This document shows positions 33,842-44,050 of a stretch of 64,000 nucleotides of DNA, one piece after another. This DNA is from Sphingobacterium hungaricum. GTDB lineage: Bacteria; Bacteroidota; Bacteroidia; Sphingobacteriales; Sphingobacteriaceae. Each line of letters opens with the position of its first letter. The stretch's first letter is position 1. The notes beneath the pieces were generated by a model. The model was not told the DNA's origin. It made no database searches and worked only from the letters and a program-made list of their open reading frames with translations. The DNA is taken from positions 2,339,337 through 2,403,336 of the forward strand of contig NZ_MU158698.1 of assembly GCF_015210005.1 (NCBI RefSeq). The letters run 5' to 3'. Made by a program: the position numbers and the translations under genes.

Positions 33842-34760
33842 CTTTCATGGAATCCCAAAAATCAGCATCTAATTTTTTAATCTCAATAGTTTGCTCGATT
33901 TGCATACCTAAACCATATTCATAGATGTAATTTGCTAACTGCTTACCATCAATTAAAATTATTGTTGTTGAGCCATTTAAGCTGTTAGCATAGTCAATTG
34001 CACCTTTTGAAAATCCTGAGGTTGTAATAAAAACACCTTTGTTTGACTGTGCAACGGCCAAAGCACCTACAAATTTTTGGATATCTTCTCTTCCAATAGT
34101 AGAATCCATTTTATAACGTTTGGCTTGAATATGAATTCTACCAAAGCCTAAAATATCTTCTTTAATAATTCCATCTATACCTCCGTCATTTGAATATTGT
34201 GTAACTAATCCAGCGTTTCTTACTTCACCACCATACCCCATTTTTTGAAGTAATTGTAATACTAATTTCTCAAAAGCTGCTGGCGTTTTCGAAAGAATGG
34301 TTTCTAATATTTCGTCAAAAAGCGATTGTTTGATGCTCTCGAAAGATGCATACAATTCTTCTTGTGGTGTATTATTTGAGACAGATTGCTTTTTTATATT
34401 AGAAGATATTCCTGTTTTATTCTTTCCTCTGATAGGTTCTCGAGTTTTTAGTTCAGTTTCAATGTAACTGTCAATTAATTCAGGAGATTTTAAAATATCT
34501 TTACCTTTTTCGTTGATATCATATATTCCTCTTTTCGGCTTATTTAGTAAACCCGACATATTCAAATAGCTCAGTGCCCATGAAATACGATCATAGAAAA
34601 CATGACCGTTTCCAGAAGGATACATCTCATTTACTTCATCATCAGTCAATTTAAAATGTTTTGCTAAAGGCTCGACAAAATCGCGAAGCTTCATTACCCC
34701 ATTTGTATTTAATAAGGTCATAATGGGAATACGGAGCTCGTCATGTTTAGGTAATGGCAT
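33834..34760 (-). CDS. mrr: Mrr-type restriction endonuclease
   Basis: A 308-residue protein. The N-terminal 90 residues are the Mrr_N winged-helix domain (PIMTLLNTNGVMKLRDFVEPLAKHF). The C-terminal part is the PD-(D/E)xK catalytic domain: YSNDGGIDGII with Asp196 and IHIQAKRYK with Gln212 and Lys214. Mrr proteins cut methylated DNA, which may matter here because a methyltransferase is in the same cluster. It overlaps the NERD gene and diverges from the R-M-like operon 168 bp away. Confidence 0.88.
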   Translation of the reverse strand: MPLPKHDELRIPIMTLLNTNGVMKLRDFVEPLAKHFKLTDDEVNEMYPSGNGHVFYDRISWALSYLNMSGLLNKPKRGIYDINEKGKDILKSPELIDSYIETELKTREPIRGKNKTGISSNIKKQSVSNNTPQEELYASFESIKQSLFDEILETILSKTPAAFEKLVLQLLQKMGYGGEVRNAGLVTQYSNDGGIDGIIKEDILGFGRIHIQAKRYKMDSTIGREDIQKFVGALAVAQSNKGVFITTSGFSKGAIDYANSLNGSTTIILIDGKQLANYIYEYGLGMQIEQTIEIKKLDADFWDSMKDE

Positions 34761-34821
34761 AATTTATTATTGTTAATCTTATATGCAATAATAATCATTT
34801 TTATTTATTACGTTCTATTAT

Positions 34822-34835
34822 TACGGTTTTCCGTA
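34822..34835. promoter_or_regulatory. Inverted repeat between mrr and the R-M-like operon
   Basis: TACGG-TTTT-CCGTA lies in the divergent 168-bp gap between the mrr start (34760) and the helicase start (34928). It could be an operator for either side, but there is no direct support. Confidence 0.35.
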
Positions 34836-34927
34836 TTGTACTTAGTTAGTTATTATTTATTTTTATTGAGCATTATTCATTAATATGTTTATTTTAGAGA
34901 AGAATATAATTATTAGCCATTAACCAC

Positions 34928-37900
34928 ATGATTATAAATAATCAAGATTATTTCCTTGTCAATGAAATTCTATCAAAAGTAAACTCGAACTCTGAAATTT
35001 TAATCTGTTCGAATAATTTTTCATTCAATGCTTTATTTGTTTTACTCGATCAATTTAAAGGTAACCAAAGGGTTCGGATTATCATTAATACGAGTGATCT
35101 TGATAATAATAAAGCATTATTTATTCATAATCCTATAGAAGTGCGGACTGACTCAGCTCTACAAGGTTATTACCGCTTAAATACAGTTTTGAAAAAGTTT
35201 CAGGATAGTGTTGAGGTCAGAAAATCTAATATTGGCGGTTTGTCTTTTGTGGTCATTGATGAGCATGTTTTTATGCTTGCTCCTAATACTGTTCATGAAG
35301 CAACATTAGGTATTATCAAAGAAGGAGGTCCATATTTAATTTCTTATATATCTGATTCACAATTTAGTTACAAGCAAACGTTTAACAATCAATGGAATGC
35401 TGCAGTAGATTGTAAAGAGGAGCTTATTTCTTTGTATGATCAGGCTAATCCCCTAAAACCAGCTCATGATATTTATCAATATACTATTTCTAAGATTTTT
35501 CAAGATAGAGATGAATCTGATTTAAAAGAGGAGCGTTTGACAAGGACTGGTTTCAAGAGTTCCGTGATTTGGTCAAAATTGTTTAATTTTCAAAAGGATG
35601 CTGTTTTAGGAGCAATTGATAAAATTGAGAAATACAATGGATGTATTATTGCTGATTCGGTAGGACTAGGTAAAACCTTTGAAGCTTTAGCTGTTATAAA
35701 ATATTATGAACTCCGCAATGATCGGGTTTTAGTTTTAGCGCCAAAGAAGTTAAGAGATAACTGGATAGCTTATACTAAAAATTATACGACAAATATTCTA
35801 GAAAAGGATCGTTTCAATTATGATGTGCTGAACCATACTGATTTAGGTCGAGAAGGTGGTTTGTCTGGTGATATTGATTTAGATAAAGTGCATTGGGGGA
35901 ATTATGATTTAGTGGTTATTGATGAATCGCACAACTTTAGAAATAACAATCCTTCCAAAGATCACGTTACACGTTATGAGCGTCTGATGAATCAGATTAT
36001 TTGTGCAGGTGTAAAAACCAAAGTTCTTTTACTATCAGCAACTCCTGTCAATACGCGATTAAATGATTTGAAAAATCAAGTAGCATTTATCACTGAATCC
36101 AACGACCAGGCCTTGAAAGAAGAGGGGATTACGAGTATCGAGCTTACATTAAGACAAGCACAAACTAAATTTAATAATTGGTTGAAAGATAGTGATCCTT
36201 CTCGTGATAGCTTGATTAATAGGCTGGATGGTGATTATTTTAAACTGTTAGACTTGCTGACGATTTCACGTTCTAGAAAACACATTGAAAAGTATTACGA
36301 TGTATCTGATATAGGTCAATTTCCTGAACGATTGAAGCCTAAGTCCATGTATAGTGAGTTTGATACCCAGGATAAAGAATTTTCCATTACTTATCTCAAT
36401 GATCAATTGCAGATGTTGAATTTGCAATTCTATTCGCCACTATTTTTTGTTCATAAGCACTTGCAACCAAAGTATGCGGAGAAGTATGATACAATAACGA
36501 AAAATGGTACAAAATTCAGTCAGTTAGAGCGTGAAGAAAGTATTATTACGCTGATGCGTGTTAATCTTTTAAAGCGTTTAGAATCTTCCATTCATTCATT
36601 TTGTTTAACCTTGAACTCTGTCTTAAATAGAGTTAATTTCTTAATCGAGAAAATTGACAACCACAAAGAGTTTCTGGATGATGTTGATATCATGGATTTG
36701 GATTTTGATGATGAAGAATTGCGTGATTCTGTAATTGGTGGTAAGGTTAAGGTATTGCTTCAGGATATTGACCAAGTTAAGATGAAAGGCTTTTTGGAAT
36801 CTGACAAAGCCATTATAGAAAAACTTTTAGGTCGTTGTGAAGAGATCACCGTAAGCCGAGATCAAAAGCTACAAGATCTGATTCACCTTATTGAAGAAAA
36901 AATAGATAAACCTTTAAATACGGAGAATAAGAAAGTAATTGTATTCAGTGCATTTGCTGATACTGTTCGTTATTTATATGACAATTTAGCCAGTTATTTT
37001 CAGAATAAACATCAGTTAAATGCAGCTATGGTGGTTGGAGGAGATGCTAACAAGACTAAGTTAATAGGTTGTAAAACCGATCTACAGTCCATCTTGACTA
37101 ATTTTTCGCCTTTATCTAAGTCTCGTGATACGGTGATGCCAAAGCAAAAAGGAAATATTGATCTTTTGTTTTGTACGGATTGTATATCCGAAGGTCAGAA
37201 TTTACAAGACTGCGATTTCTTAGTAAACTATGATATACATTGGAATCCTGTTCGTATTATTCAACGTTTTGGACGAATAGATCGAATAGGTTCTCAAAAT
37301 AAATATATACAACTAGTCAATTTTTACCCGACACGTGAGTTAGATCAGTATATAGACTTGGTACAACGTGTAAAAGGTAGGATGCAAATTTTGGATATTT
37401 CAGCTACAGGAGATGATAATGTCATCGATGAGCGTTCTGGACAACAAAAGGAACTCGAATATCGTAAAAAGCAATTGGAACGTATGCGCGAATCCGTAGT
37501 TGATTTAGAAGATTTGGAAGGCGGAATCAGTATTACTGATTTGACCTTTAATGATTTCAAAATTGACGCAGAACGTATTTCAGCAACAGACAAACTTCGT
37601 TATGAACAATTTGCTAGTGCATCTTTTTCTTTGATACGCAATAATATTGTAGATCATGAAGCTGGCGTATTATTTTGTGTAAAGGATTTGAATAACACAA
37701 ACTTTGATGAGAAGTTGAAATTAAACCTTTTACATCCATATGCATTAATTTATATTAATAAAGATGGGGAAATAATTGTTCCAGCTAGAACGGGAAAGCG
37801 CGCTTTGGATTTATTCAAAAAACTAGCTTTCGGAAAGGAGACTATAGATACAGAATTGCTTAAGGAATTTAATATCAGCACCAAATCAGGACGCTATATG

Positions 37901-38062
37901 TCCGAATATACCGAATTATTGAATGTAGTGAAGTCTCATCTGTCTGGGGAAGAGAAAGAAGCACAGATTTCTTCTATTTTTAATGCAAATGCTGTCTTCT
38001 CAGGCAAATCATCTAGTGCAAATCAATACGAGGTTTTAAGCTATTTAATTGTTTCGGCATAA
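34928..38062 (+). CDS. SNF2/SF2 helicase with N-terminal PLD-like domain
   Basis: A 1044-residue protein. Residues about 1-160 resemble a phospholipase-D-like domain without a clear HxK catalytic pair (LNTVLKKFQDSVEV, SFVVIDEHVFMLAPN). The rest is a full SF2 helicase: IIADSVGLGKTFEALA near residue 245, VVIDESHNFRN near 330, LLLSATPVNTR near 367, and WNPVRIIQRFGRIDRIGSQN near 775. It would move along DNA or remodel it for the downstream nuclease and methyltransferase. Its stop overlaps the next start by one base, so the operon is tightly coupled. Confidence 0.88.
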   Translation: MIINNQDYFLVNEILSKVNSNSEILICSNNFSFNALFVLLDQFKGNQRVRIIINTSDLDNNKALFIHNPIEVRTDSALQGYYRLNTVLKKFQDSVEVRKSNIGGLSFVVIDEHVFMLAPNTVHEATLGIIKEGGPYLISYISDSQFSYKQTFNNQWNAAVDCKEELISLYDQANPLKPAHDIYQYTISKIFQDRDESDLKEERLTRTGFKSSVIWSKLFNFQKDAVLGAIDKIEKYNGCIIADSVGLGKTFEALAVIKYYELRNDRVLVLAPKKLRDNWIAYTKNYTTNILEKDRFNYDVLNHTDLGREGGLSGDIDLDKVHWGNYDLVVIDESHNFRNNNPSKDHVTRYERLMNQIICAGVKTKVLLLSATPVNTRLNDLKNQVAFITESNDQALKEEGITSIELTLRQAQTKFNNWLKDSDPSRDSLINRLDGDYFKLLDLLTISRSRKHIEKYYDVSDIGQFPERLKPKSMYSEFDTQDKEFSITYLNDQLQMLNLQFYSPLFFVHKHLQPKYAEKYDTITKNGTKFSQLEREESIITLMRVNLLKRLESSIHSFCLTLNSVLNRVNFLIEKIDNHKEFLDDVDIMDLDFDDEELRDSVIGGKVKVLLQDIDQVKMKGFLESDKAIIEKLLGRCEEITVSRDQKLQDLIHLIEEKIDKPLNTENKKVIVFSAFADTVRYLYDNLASYFQNKHQLNAAMVVGGDANKTKLIGCKTDLQSILTNFSPLSKSRDTVMPKQKGNIDLLFCTDCISEGQNLQDCDFLVNYDIHWNPVRIIQRFGRIDRIGSQNKYIQLVNFYPTRELDQYIDLVQRVKGRMQILDISATGDDNVIDERSGQQKELEYRKKQLERMRESVVDLEDLEGGISITDLTFNDFKIDAERISATDKLRYEQFASASFSLIRNNIVDHEAGVLFCVKDLNNTNFDEKLKLNLLHPYALIYINKDGEIIVPARTGKRALDLFKKLAFGKETIDTELLKEFNISTKSGRYMSEYTELLNVVKSHLSGEEKEAQISSIFNANAVFSGKSSSANQYEVLSYLIVSA

Positions 38063-38817
38063 TGAATTGGGAGGAGATAATAAATTTCCCGTCGGGGGTA
38101 TTGGTTAAAGCTACTATCAAAAAAGTAGAATTAAAAAAGCAGCGTGATTTAACATCGTCGGAGCTAAAACTAATAGATTCTGCAGATGTGAAACAAATCC
38201 AATTAATCGCGAGTATCAATCAGCCTATGGCTAATATAGAGCCCTATCAAGATGAATTGGAGGATTATTCGCAGTTGTACTTTATTCGTGTGTTCCTAAG
38301 CGCTGAAAGATATGCTGTACTTTATAAATCAATAGGTAAATTGATACATCAGCTTTTACCTCATCATTGTGTCGTGATTACCCAATCTGATGATCATACG
38401 AGCAGCCATTTATCGTTGGCTACCAAACGCTATCATAAACAATTGGTGGAGCAACGAGTAATAGAAGAGGTCTATGTATCTGAAAGTATAGATTCTGAAT
38501 CTTCTCAGGTATTTTTAGATGCTTTAGCTTATTCACAGGTACCAAAACAAAATCTAAAGGTTTTCTATACTTACTATATACAAGCCTTGAAAAACTATGC
38601 TTTGACAGATTTGACAGGCGAATATGTACAACGCCCTGACTATGTAACGGATGAATATATGCAGATCGCACAGCAAATAAAAGTAGCCGAAGAGCAAATA
38701 GAAAACTACAGTAAAACATTAAAAACAGTGACTCAAATGAGTGAAAAAGTGGCTTTAAATACCGATATTCACGCATTGAAACAAGAAATACAACAACTAA
38801 AAGAAAAAATAAAATAA
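38062..38817 (+). CDS. DUF4391 domain protein
   Basis: A 251-residue protein. The pattern IINFPSGVLVKATIKKVELKKQRDLTSSELKLIDSADVKQIQ and the C-terminal helical coiled-coil (AEEQIENYSKTLKTVTQMSEKVALNTDIHALKQEIQQL) match DUF4391. This family is known mainly from its place between a helicase and a type III-like methyltransferase, so a structural or specificity subunit role is likely. It is cytoplasmic and has no enzyme motif I can see. It overlaps the helicase stop and ends 1 bp before the Mod start. Confidence 0.85.
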   Translation: MNWEEIINFPSGVLVKATIKKVELKKQRDLTSSELKLIDSADVKQIQLIASINQPMANIEPYQDELEDYSQLYFIRVFLSAERYAVLYKSIGKLIHQLLPHHCVVITQSDDHTSSHLSLATKRYHKQLVEQRVIEEVYVSESIDSESSQVFLDALAYSQVPKQNLKVFYTYYIQALKNYALTDLTGEYVQRPDYVTDEYMQIAQQIKVAEEQIENYSKTLKTVTQMSEKVALNTDIHALKQEIQQLKEKIK

Positions 38818-38818
38818 C

Positions 38819-40807
38819 ATGGAGAAAATCAATGCTTTAGGTTCTGAAGATATCGTAGCCAATAATATGGAAAGACTAAAAGAACTGTTTCCAACTATTT
38901 TTTCGGAAGGTAAACTTGTTGTAGAAGAATTGCAAGCCTTACTGGGGGATTATGTAGAAAAAGACAAAGAATTCTACCAAATGACTTGGGCAGGTAAGAC
39001 GCAGGCCAAAAAAGAAGCCAATAAAGTTTCTACTGGTACCTTACGCCCCAACAGAGCCGATAGTAAAAATTGGGATACTACAGGTAATATTTTTATTGAA
39101 GGAGATAACCTTGAGGTGTTGAAGTTGCTACAGAAAACCTACAGCAACAAAATCAAAATGATCTATATAGATCCACCGTACAATACAGGTAAAGATTTTG
39201 TCTATAAGGACAATTATAAAGACAACTTAACCAATTATTTAGAGCTTACTGGGCAAACCGACGAAGAAGGTAAAAAACTTTCTACCAATACAGAAAGTGA
39301 CGGACGATACCACAGCAATTGGTTAAATATGATGTACCCTCGTTTAAAATTAGCTCGTAATTTATTGACAGACGACGGAGTTATTTTTATTTCCATCGGT
39401 GTAGAAGAACTTGATAATTTAAAAAAGATTTGTAATGAAGTTTTTGGAGAGGAGAATTTTATTGAAATATTTTCTTGGGTAAAAACTTCAACACCTCCTT
39501 CTTTAGCTATTAAATCCCGAAAAACAAATGAGTACATTTTGTGTTATGAGAAATTAAAAAATAAAAATAAATACAATGGAGAATTATTAGACGGAGGTGA
39601 TCAACCTTTGTTAAACACAGGGAATAATATCGCTAAATTAATTTTTCCAAAAGAAAAAATATATTTTAACCCCAAGTCATTTCCTAATGGGTATTATGAA
39701 AAATATAGTTCTGAAAGAGTTAAATTACTAAACGATATTTATATTTTCAATGGATATCCTGATAGAGATGTTGAAATGGAGGGAGAGTTTAAATGGACTC
39801 AAGAATTTTTGGATAATGAAATATCATTTGGAACAACATTAATAGTAAAATCAAAAGAATTATCAGTTCGTTTTATTAGGGAAGGTGAAGGTTTTAAGCG
39901 ACCTACTAACTTTATAAAAGATAAACATATTAGTCCTTTATTAAATAAGATAGAAAATGGTATTGATACAAATGAAAATGCTTCAAGTTATCTTACTTCA
40001 ATAATGGGTAAAAGCGTTTTTTCATATCCCAAACCAGTTAATTTGATTAAGTATCTAATCAATTTTGTATGTAAAGATGATGATATAGTATTAGACTTTT
40101 TTGCAGGTTCAGGTACTACATTTGAAGCAGTATTAAGATACAAGATAGATAGTGAATTAAATTTAAAGTGTATTTGTGTACAATTACCTGAAGATTTAGA
40201 AATTAATTTAAAGTTTGCAGAAACTAATGAAAAAGTAATAATACAAAATGGGATAGATTTATTAAATAGCATTAGTAAACCCAAGAAACTAACTGAATTA
40301 ACCAAAGAGCGTATTCGTAGAGCTGGGGAATTAATCAAACAAGAAAATGAGGATAAAGAAAACATCTACAAACTAGATATAGGTTTCCGTGCATTTAAGT
40401 TAGATAGCTCCAATATTCGAGCTTGGGATACTGCTGTGGAGAATTTTGAAGGACAGTTAGATGCTTTTGCAGAGCATAATGGAGATAGCATTAAGTCTGA
40501 TCGTACCGAAGAAGATGTGTTGTTCGAAATTTTATTAAAATATGGGTTAGAACTCACCCTACCCATACAAGAAAAGCAAGTAAATAATTGTACCATTTAC
40601 AACATTGGTTTTGGTGCGATGTACATTTGTTTGAACAATAATATCAACGTGGAAGTTGCCAAAGCAATTGCAGAATGGCATACAGAATCTTCAGACGACA
40701 AACCATCTGTAATTTTTAAAGATGCAGGATTTGCGAATGATGCTGATAAAACGAATACTGTACAAACCTTGCGTCAAGCAGGAATTGAAAATGTAAAATC
40801 TATTTAA
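38819..40807 (+). CDS. Type III-like DNA methyltransferase (Mod), N6-adenine type
   Basis: A 662-residue enzyme. The catalytic IYIDPPYNTGKDF lies near residue 119, and the AdoMet-binding LDFFAGSGTTFEAVL near 427, the beta-class order of N6-adenine methyltransferases. Between them, about residues 215-410, lies the target-recognition domain, which is more AT-rich than the flanks and may have been exchanged. The C-terminal part (VNNCTIYNIGFGAMYICLNN) is typical of type III Mod. It sits one base after DUF4391 and two before Res. Methylation would mark host DNA. Confidence 0.9.
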   Translation: MEKINALGSEDIVANNMERLKELFPTIFSEGKLVVEELQALLGDYVEKDKEFYQMTWAGKTQAKKEANKVSTGTLRPNRADSKNWDTTGNIFIEGDNLEVLKLLQKTYSNKIKMIYIDPPYNTGKDFVYKDNYKDNLTNYLELTGQTDEEGKKLSTNTESDGRYHSNWLNMMYPRLKLARNLLTDDGVIFISIGVEELDNLKKICNEVFGEENFIEIFSWVKTSTPPSLAIKSRKTNEYILCYEKLKNKNKYNGELLDGGDQPLLNTGNNIAKLIFPKEKIYFNPKSFPNGYYEKYSSERVKLLNDIYIFNGYPDRDVEMEGEFKWTQEFLDNEISFGTTLIVKSKELSVRFIREGEGFKRPTNFIKDKHISPLLNKIENGIDTNENASSYLTSIMGKSVFSYPKPVNLIKYLINFVCKDDDIVLDFFAGSGTTFEAVLRYKIDSELNLKCICVQLPEDLEINLKFAETNEKVIIQNGIDLLNSISKPKKLTELTKERIRRAGELIKQENEDKENIYKLDIGFRAFKLDSSNIRAWDTAVENFEGQLDAFAEHNGDSIKSDRTEEDVLFEILLKYGLELTLPIQEKQVNNCTIYNIGFGAMYICLNNNINVEVAKAIAEWHTESSDDKPSVIFKDAGFANDADKTNTVQTLRQAGIENVKSI

Positions 40808-40809
40808 TT

Positions 40810-43800
40810 ATGGCAATGAAAATACAGTTTGAGGGTAATTTGAGTTACCAACAAGATGCTATTGAGGCTGTAATTGATGTCTTCAAAGGGCAGGAGAAGC
40901 TAGAATCTAATTTTACCGTTTTAGCTCCTACAGATCAATCTATTGGTTATGCCGCAGATTTGGGTTATGCTAATAAACTGAACTTGCTACCGAAGCAGTT
41001 AGTTGAGAATACACAAGCCATTCAATTGCGTAATGGTTTACGTATTTCTACACCTCAGGATATTGATAAGAATGATTTGCATTTTTCCATAGAGATGGAA
41101 ACAGGGACCGGAAAAACCTATGTGTTTACTCGATCCATTTTTGAAATGCACAAAAGATATGGATTTAAAAAATTCATTATCGTAGTTCCTTCTGTATCTA
41201 TTCGCGAGGGTATCAATAAATCATTGCAGTTGACAGACGAACACTTTAAGCAAGTGTTTGAAAATGTACCGTATAAATATTTTATTTATGATAGTGCAAA
41301 CTTAAGTCAAGTACGCGATTTTGCGACTTCGGATCAGGTTCGTATAATGATCATTAATATCCAAGCCTTTGCGCAGGATATGGATAGCGAGAAGGCTACA
41401 AAGCGTATATTATTGGATTATAACGATAAATTAGGGGCAATACCTATTAATTTGTTGCAAGAAACTAACCCTGTCGTTATTGTGGATGAACCACAAACTA
41501 CGATAAACTCTCCCTTACAGAAGAAATCTGTAAAAAATTTAAATCCTTTAGCAGTTTTTCGTTTTTCAGCAACTCACAGAGAAAAGATTAATCTATTGTA
41601 CAAATTTGATGCAATAGATGCATATAATGATAATAAAGTTAAGAAAATAGAAGTTGCTTCTATTACTACTAAAAATGAAGTAAGTGATGGAGCTTTTATT
41701 CAGTGTATTAACATTTCAAATAAAAGTGGAATTAAAGCTAAGGTAACTATTGATATCAAAGGAAAAAACGGTAAAGTTTCGAGAGCGAATAAAGATGTCA
41801 AGCTAGGAGATGATCTTTATGAGATATCCAAATTGGATCAATATTTTGGTTATATCATCAATGAAATCAATATCGAATTGGATTATATTTCATTTGTGAA
41901 TGGTAAGTTGACTCAAACAGGTCAAACACTTGGTGGGGTAGATGATAAAGAAATTAAACGCAAACTCATTGCAAAGACAATTGAAGAGCATTTGGATAAA
42001 GAAGTAAAGTTAAATCCAAGAGGCATCAAAGTCTTGAGTTTGTTTTTTATTGATACAGTAGCAAAATACCGTCTGTATGATGAAGAAGGAAATCCTAGAA
42101 ATGGCGATTATGCACAAATATTCGAAGAAGAATATGCACGTATTATCCAACATCCTAAATATAAGTTGTCACTATTCAAAGAAGTGAAAGATGTAAATAT
42201 TGATGTTACTGAAGTGCATAAGGGTTATTTTTCTAGTGATAAAAGATCAAAAAAATCGAATGTTAAAGAGAAGTTTGAAGCTTTCAAAGATACTTCAGGA
42301 ACAGTCAAAGCTGACGAGGATACGTATCAATTGATTATGAAAGATAAAGAACGTTTGTTGAGCTTTGATTCACCTGTGCGTTTTATCTTCTCTCATACAG
42401 CACTAAAAGAAGGTTGGGACAACCCCAATGTGTTTCAAATTTGCTTGTTAAAGGAAATGGGAGGTTCTGAGATTAGTCGTCGTCAAGAGATTGGACGAGG
42501 TTTACGTATTCCTGTAGATCAAACAGGCAATCGTGTCTATGATGAAAATGTAAATATCCTTACCACGATTGTGAATGAAAGTTTTACAGAATTTGTGGAA
42601 GGCTATCAAAAAGAATTGACAGAAGATACAGGAATTAAATTTGGTTATTTAGCACTAGAGTCATTCAATACTATTGTTAATGATTTTGACGAAGAAGATG
42701 AACCTATTTATTTAGGACAAGATGAGTCAAATAAGCTATATAAACATTTTATAGAATTAGGATATATCGATGCGAAGGGAAAGATTCAAGATGTTTTAAA
42801 ACAAGCTATCAAGGATGGAGTAGTCGATTTAGGGCAGGAGTTTAGTGATGACGTTACTAAACAAATTATTAATAGGATTAAAGAAGTTGCGGGTAATCTT
42901 GATATTAAGAATAATCAGGATAAGGTTCATATTAAACTTAATAAGCAAGTATATTTATCTGATGAATTTAGAGCGCTTTGGGATTCTATTAAATACAAAA
43001 CAGTTTATAAAGTTGAGTTTGATTCGAATGAACTGATCAATAAATGCATTGAATCATTAAATAATAACCTTCGTAATCAACAGGCTAAAATTGAACATAC
43101 TAAAGCAAAATTGGCGGTTGATCAAGGCGGTATTAAGGCAGATGGTCAAGTCAAAAATTATGTCGAACATCTTAATTTTCAAGTGAATCATTTACCAGAT
43201 ATAATTACTTATCTGCAAAATGAAACGGATCTTACACGTAAATCAATTGTAAGGTTGCTTAAAGGATTAGAGCCACGTGTAATCAATTATTTTAAGTCTA
43301 ATCCTCAAGCATTTATTGAGAGCTGTATTGAGGTTATAAATCTACAGAAACGATTGTTTATAGTAGATGGTATTAAGTACGAAAAGATTGGTGAGAAAGA
43401 GTTTTATGATCAAAAAAAGATTGAAGAAGAGGATTTAGTAGGTTATTTGAGCAAACATTTGGTAGTTTCGAGTAAATCTGCCTACGAACATACGTTGTGT
43501 GATTCTGAAGTTGAGGTTAACTTGGCTCAGGAATTTGAAGCTAGTGATAATATATCACTTTACACTAAGCTACCAAGTTGGTTTAAAGTACCAACTCCTC
43601 TAGGAACATACAATCCTGACTGGGCTATTCTATATAACCAAGGTACTGAAGAGCAGTTGTACTTCGTGACGGAGTCTAAAGGTACTGTTTTTGATGAACA
43701 TTTGAGACCAATAGAAAAGGGAAAAATTCACTGTGGCAAAGAGCATTTTAAATCTATCGGCAGCCGAATGATCGTTGCTCACACGATAGATGACGTGTAT

Positions 43801-43812
43801 AGCCAGATGTAG
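40810..43812 (+). CDS. Type III-like restriction helicase/nuclease (Res)
   Basis: A 1000-residue SF2 helicase and nuclease. The N-terminal helicase has IEMETGTGKTYVFTR near residue 95, VIVDEPQTTINS near 226, FRFSATHREK near 252 and RQEIGRGLRIP near 563. The C-terminal end has a nuclease core: NPDWAILYN and YFVTESKGTVF (PD...ExK). It would cut unmodified DNA with Mod. The start follows Mod by 2 bp. It is the last gene of the four-gene operon. Confidence 0.9.
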   Translation: MAMKIQFEGNLSYQQDAIEAVIDVFKGQEKLESNFTVLAPTDQSIGYAADLGYANKLNLLPKQLVENTQAIQLRNGLRISTPQDIDKNDLHFSIEMETGTGKTYVFTRSIFEMHKRYGFKKFIIVVPSVSIREGINKSLQLTDEHFKQVFENVPYKYFIYDSANLSQVRDFATSDQVRIMIINIQAFAQDMDSEKATKRILLDYNDKLGAIPINLLQETNPVVIVDEPQTTINSPLQKKSVKNLNPLAVFRFSATHREKINLLYKFDAIDAYNDNKVKKIEVASITTKNEVSDGAFIQCINISNKSGIKAKVTIDIKGKNGKVSRANKDVKLGDDLYEISKLDQYFGYIINEINIELDYISFVNGKLTQTGQTLGGVDDKEIKRKLIAKTIEEHLDKEVKLNPRGIKVLSLFFIDTVAKYRLYDEEGNPRNGDYAQIFEEEYARIIQHPKYKLSLFKEVKDVNIDVTEVHKGYFSSDKRSKKSNVKEKFEAFKDTSGTVKADEDTYQLIMKDKERLLSFDSPVRFIFSHTALKEGWDNPNVFQICLLKEMGGSEISRRQEIGRGLRIPVDQTGNRVYDENVNILTTIVNESFTEFVEGYQKELTEDTGIKFGYLALESFNTIVNDFDEEDEPIYLGQDESNKLYKHFIELGYIDAKGKIQDVLKQAIKDGVVDLGQEFSDDVTKQIINRIKEVAGNLDIKNNQDKVHIKLNKQVYLSDEFRALWDSIKYKTVYKVEFDSNELINKCIESLNNNLRNQQAKIEHTKAKLAVDQGGIKADGQVKNYVEHLNFQVNHLPDIITYLQNETDLTRKSIVRLLKGLEPRVINYFKSNPQAFIESCIEVINLQKRLFIVDGIKYEKIGEKEFYDQKKIEEEDLVGYLSKHLVVSSKSAYEHTLCDSEVEVNLAQEFEASDNISLYTKLPSWFKVPTPLGTYNPDWAILYNQGTEEQLYFVTESKGTVFDEHLRPIEKGKIHCGKEHFKSIGSRMIVAHTIDDVYSQM

Positions 43813-43843
43813 CATTTATTATCTAACCAATTATAATTTTATT

Positions 43844-44050
43844 ATGGGAATAAATAAACCTAGTATAAACGAATTAGATCCCGCAGCTGCAGGCATTAGA
43901 GTTTTAAAAGAATTAAAGGAGAAAATTCTAGTGATGGATGAAAAGCTAAGTAGAACAGAACTTATTTTAGAGATTGATAATATGATTACTAAATTGAATG
44001 CAATAGGCGCTATTGATCATATTAGCAAAACGCAAGGAGGTCAATTATGA
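43844..44050 (+). CDS. Small hypothetical protein, first gene of a P-loop cassette
   Basis: A 68-residue protein from ATG 43844 (an earlier start at 43790 overlaps the Res gene end). It is mostly helical (AAAGIRVLKELKEKILVMDEKLSRTELILEIDNMITKLNAIG), probably a coiled-coil dimer. The family is not recognised. It overlaps the next gene by 4 bp (ATGA at 44047), so the two are translated as a pair. It begins 32 bp after the Res stop, so it may share that transcript. Confidence 0.6.
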   Translation: MGINKPSINELDPAAAGIRVLKELKEKILVMDEKLSRTELILEIDNMITKLNAIGAIDHISKTQGGQL

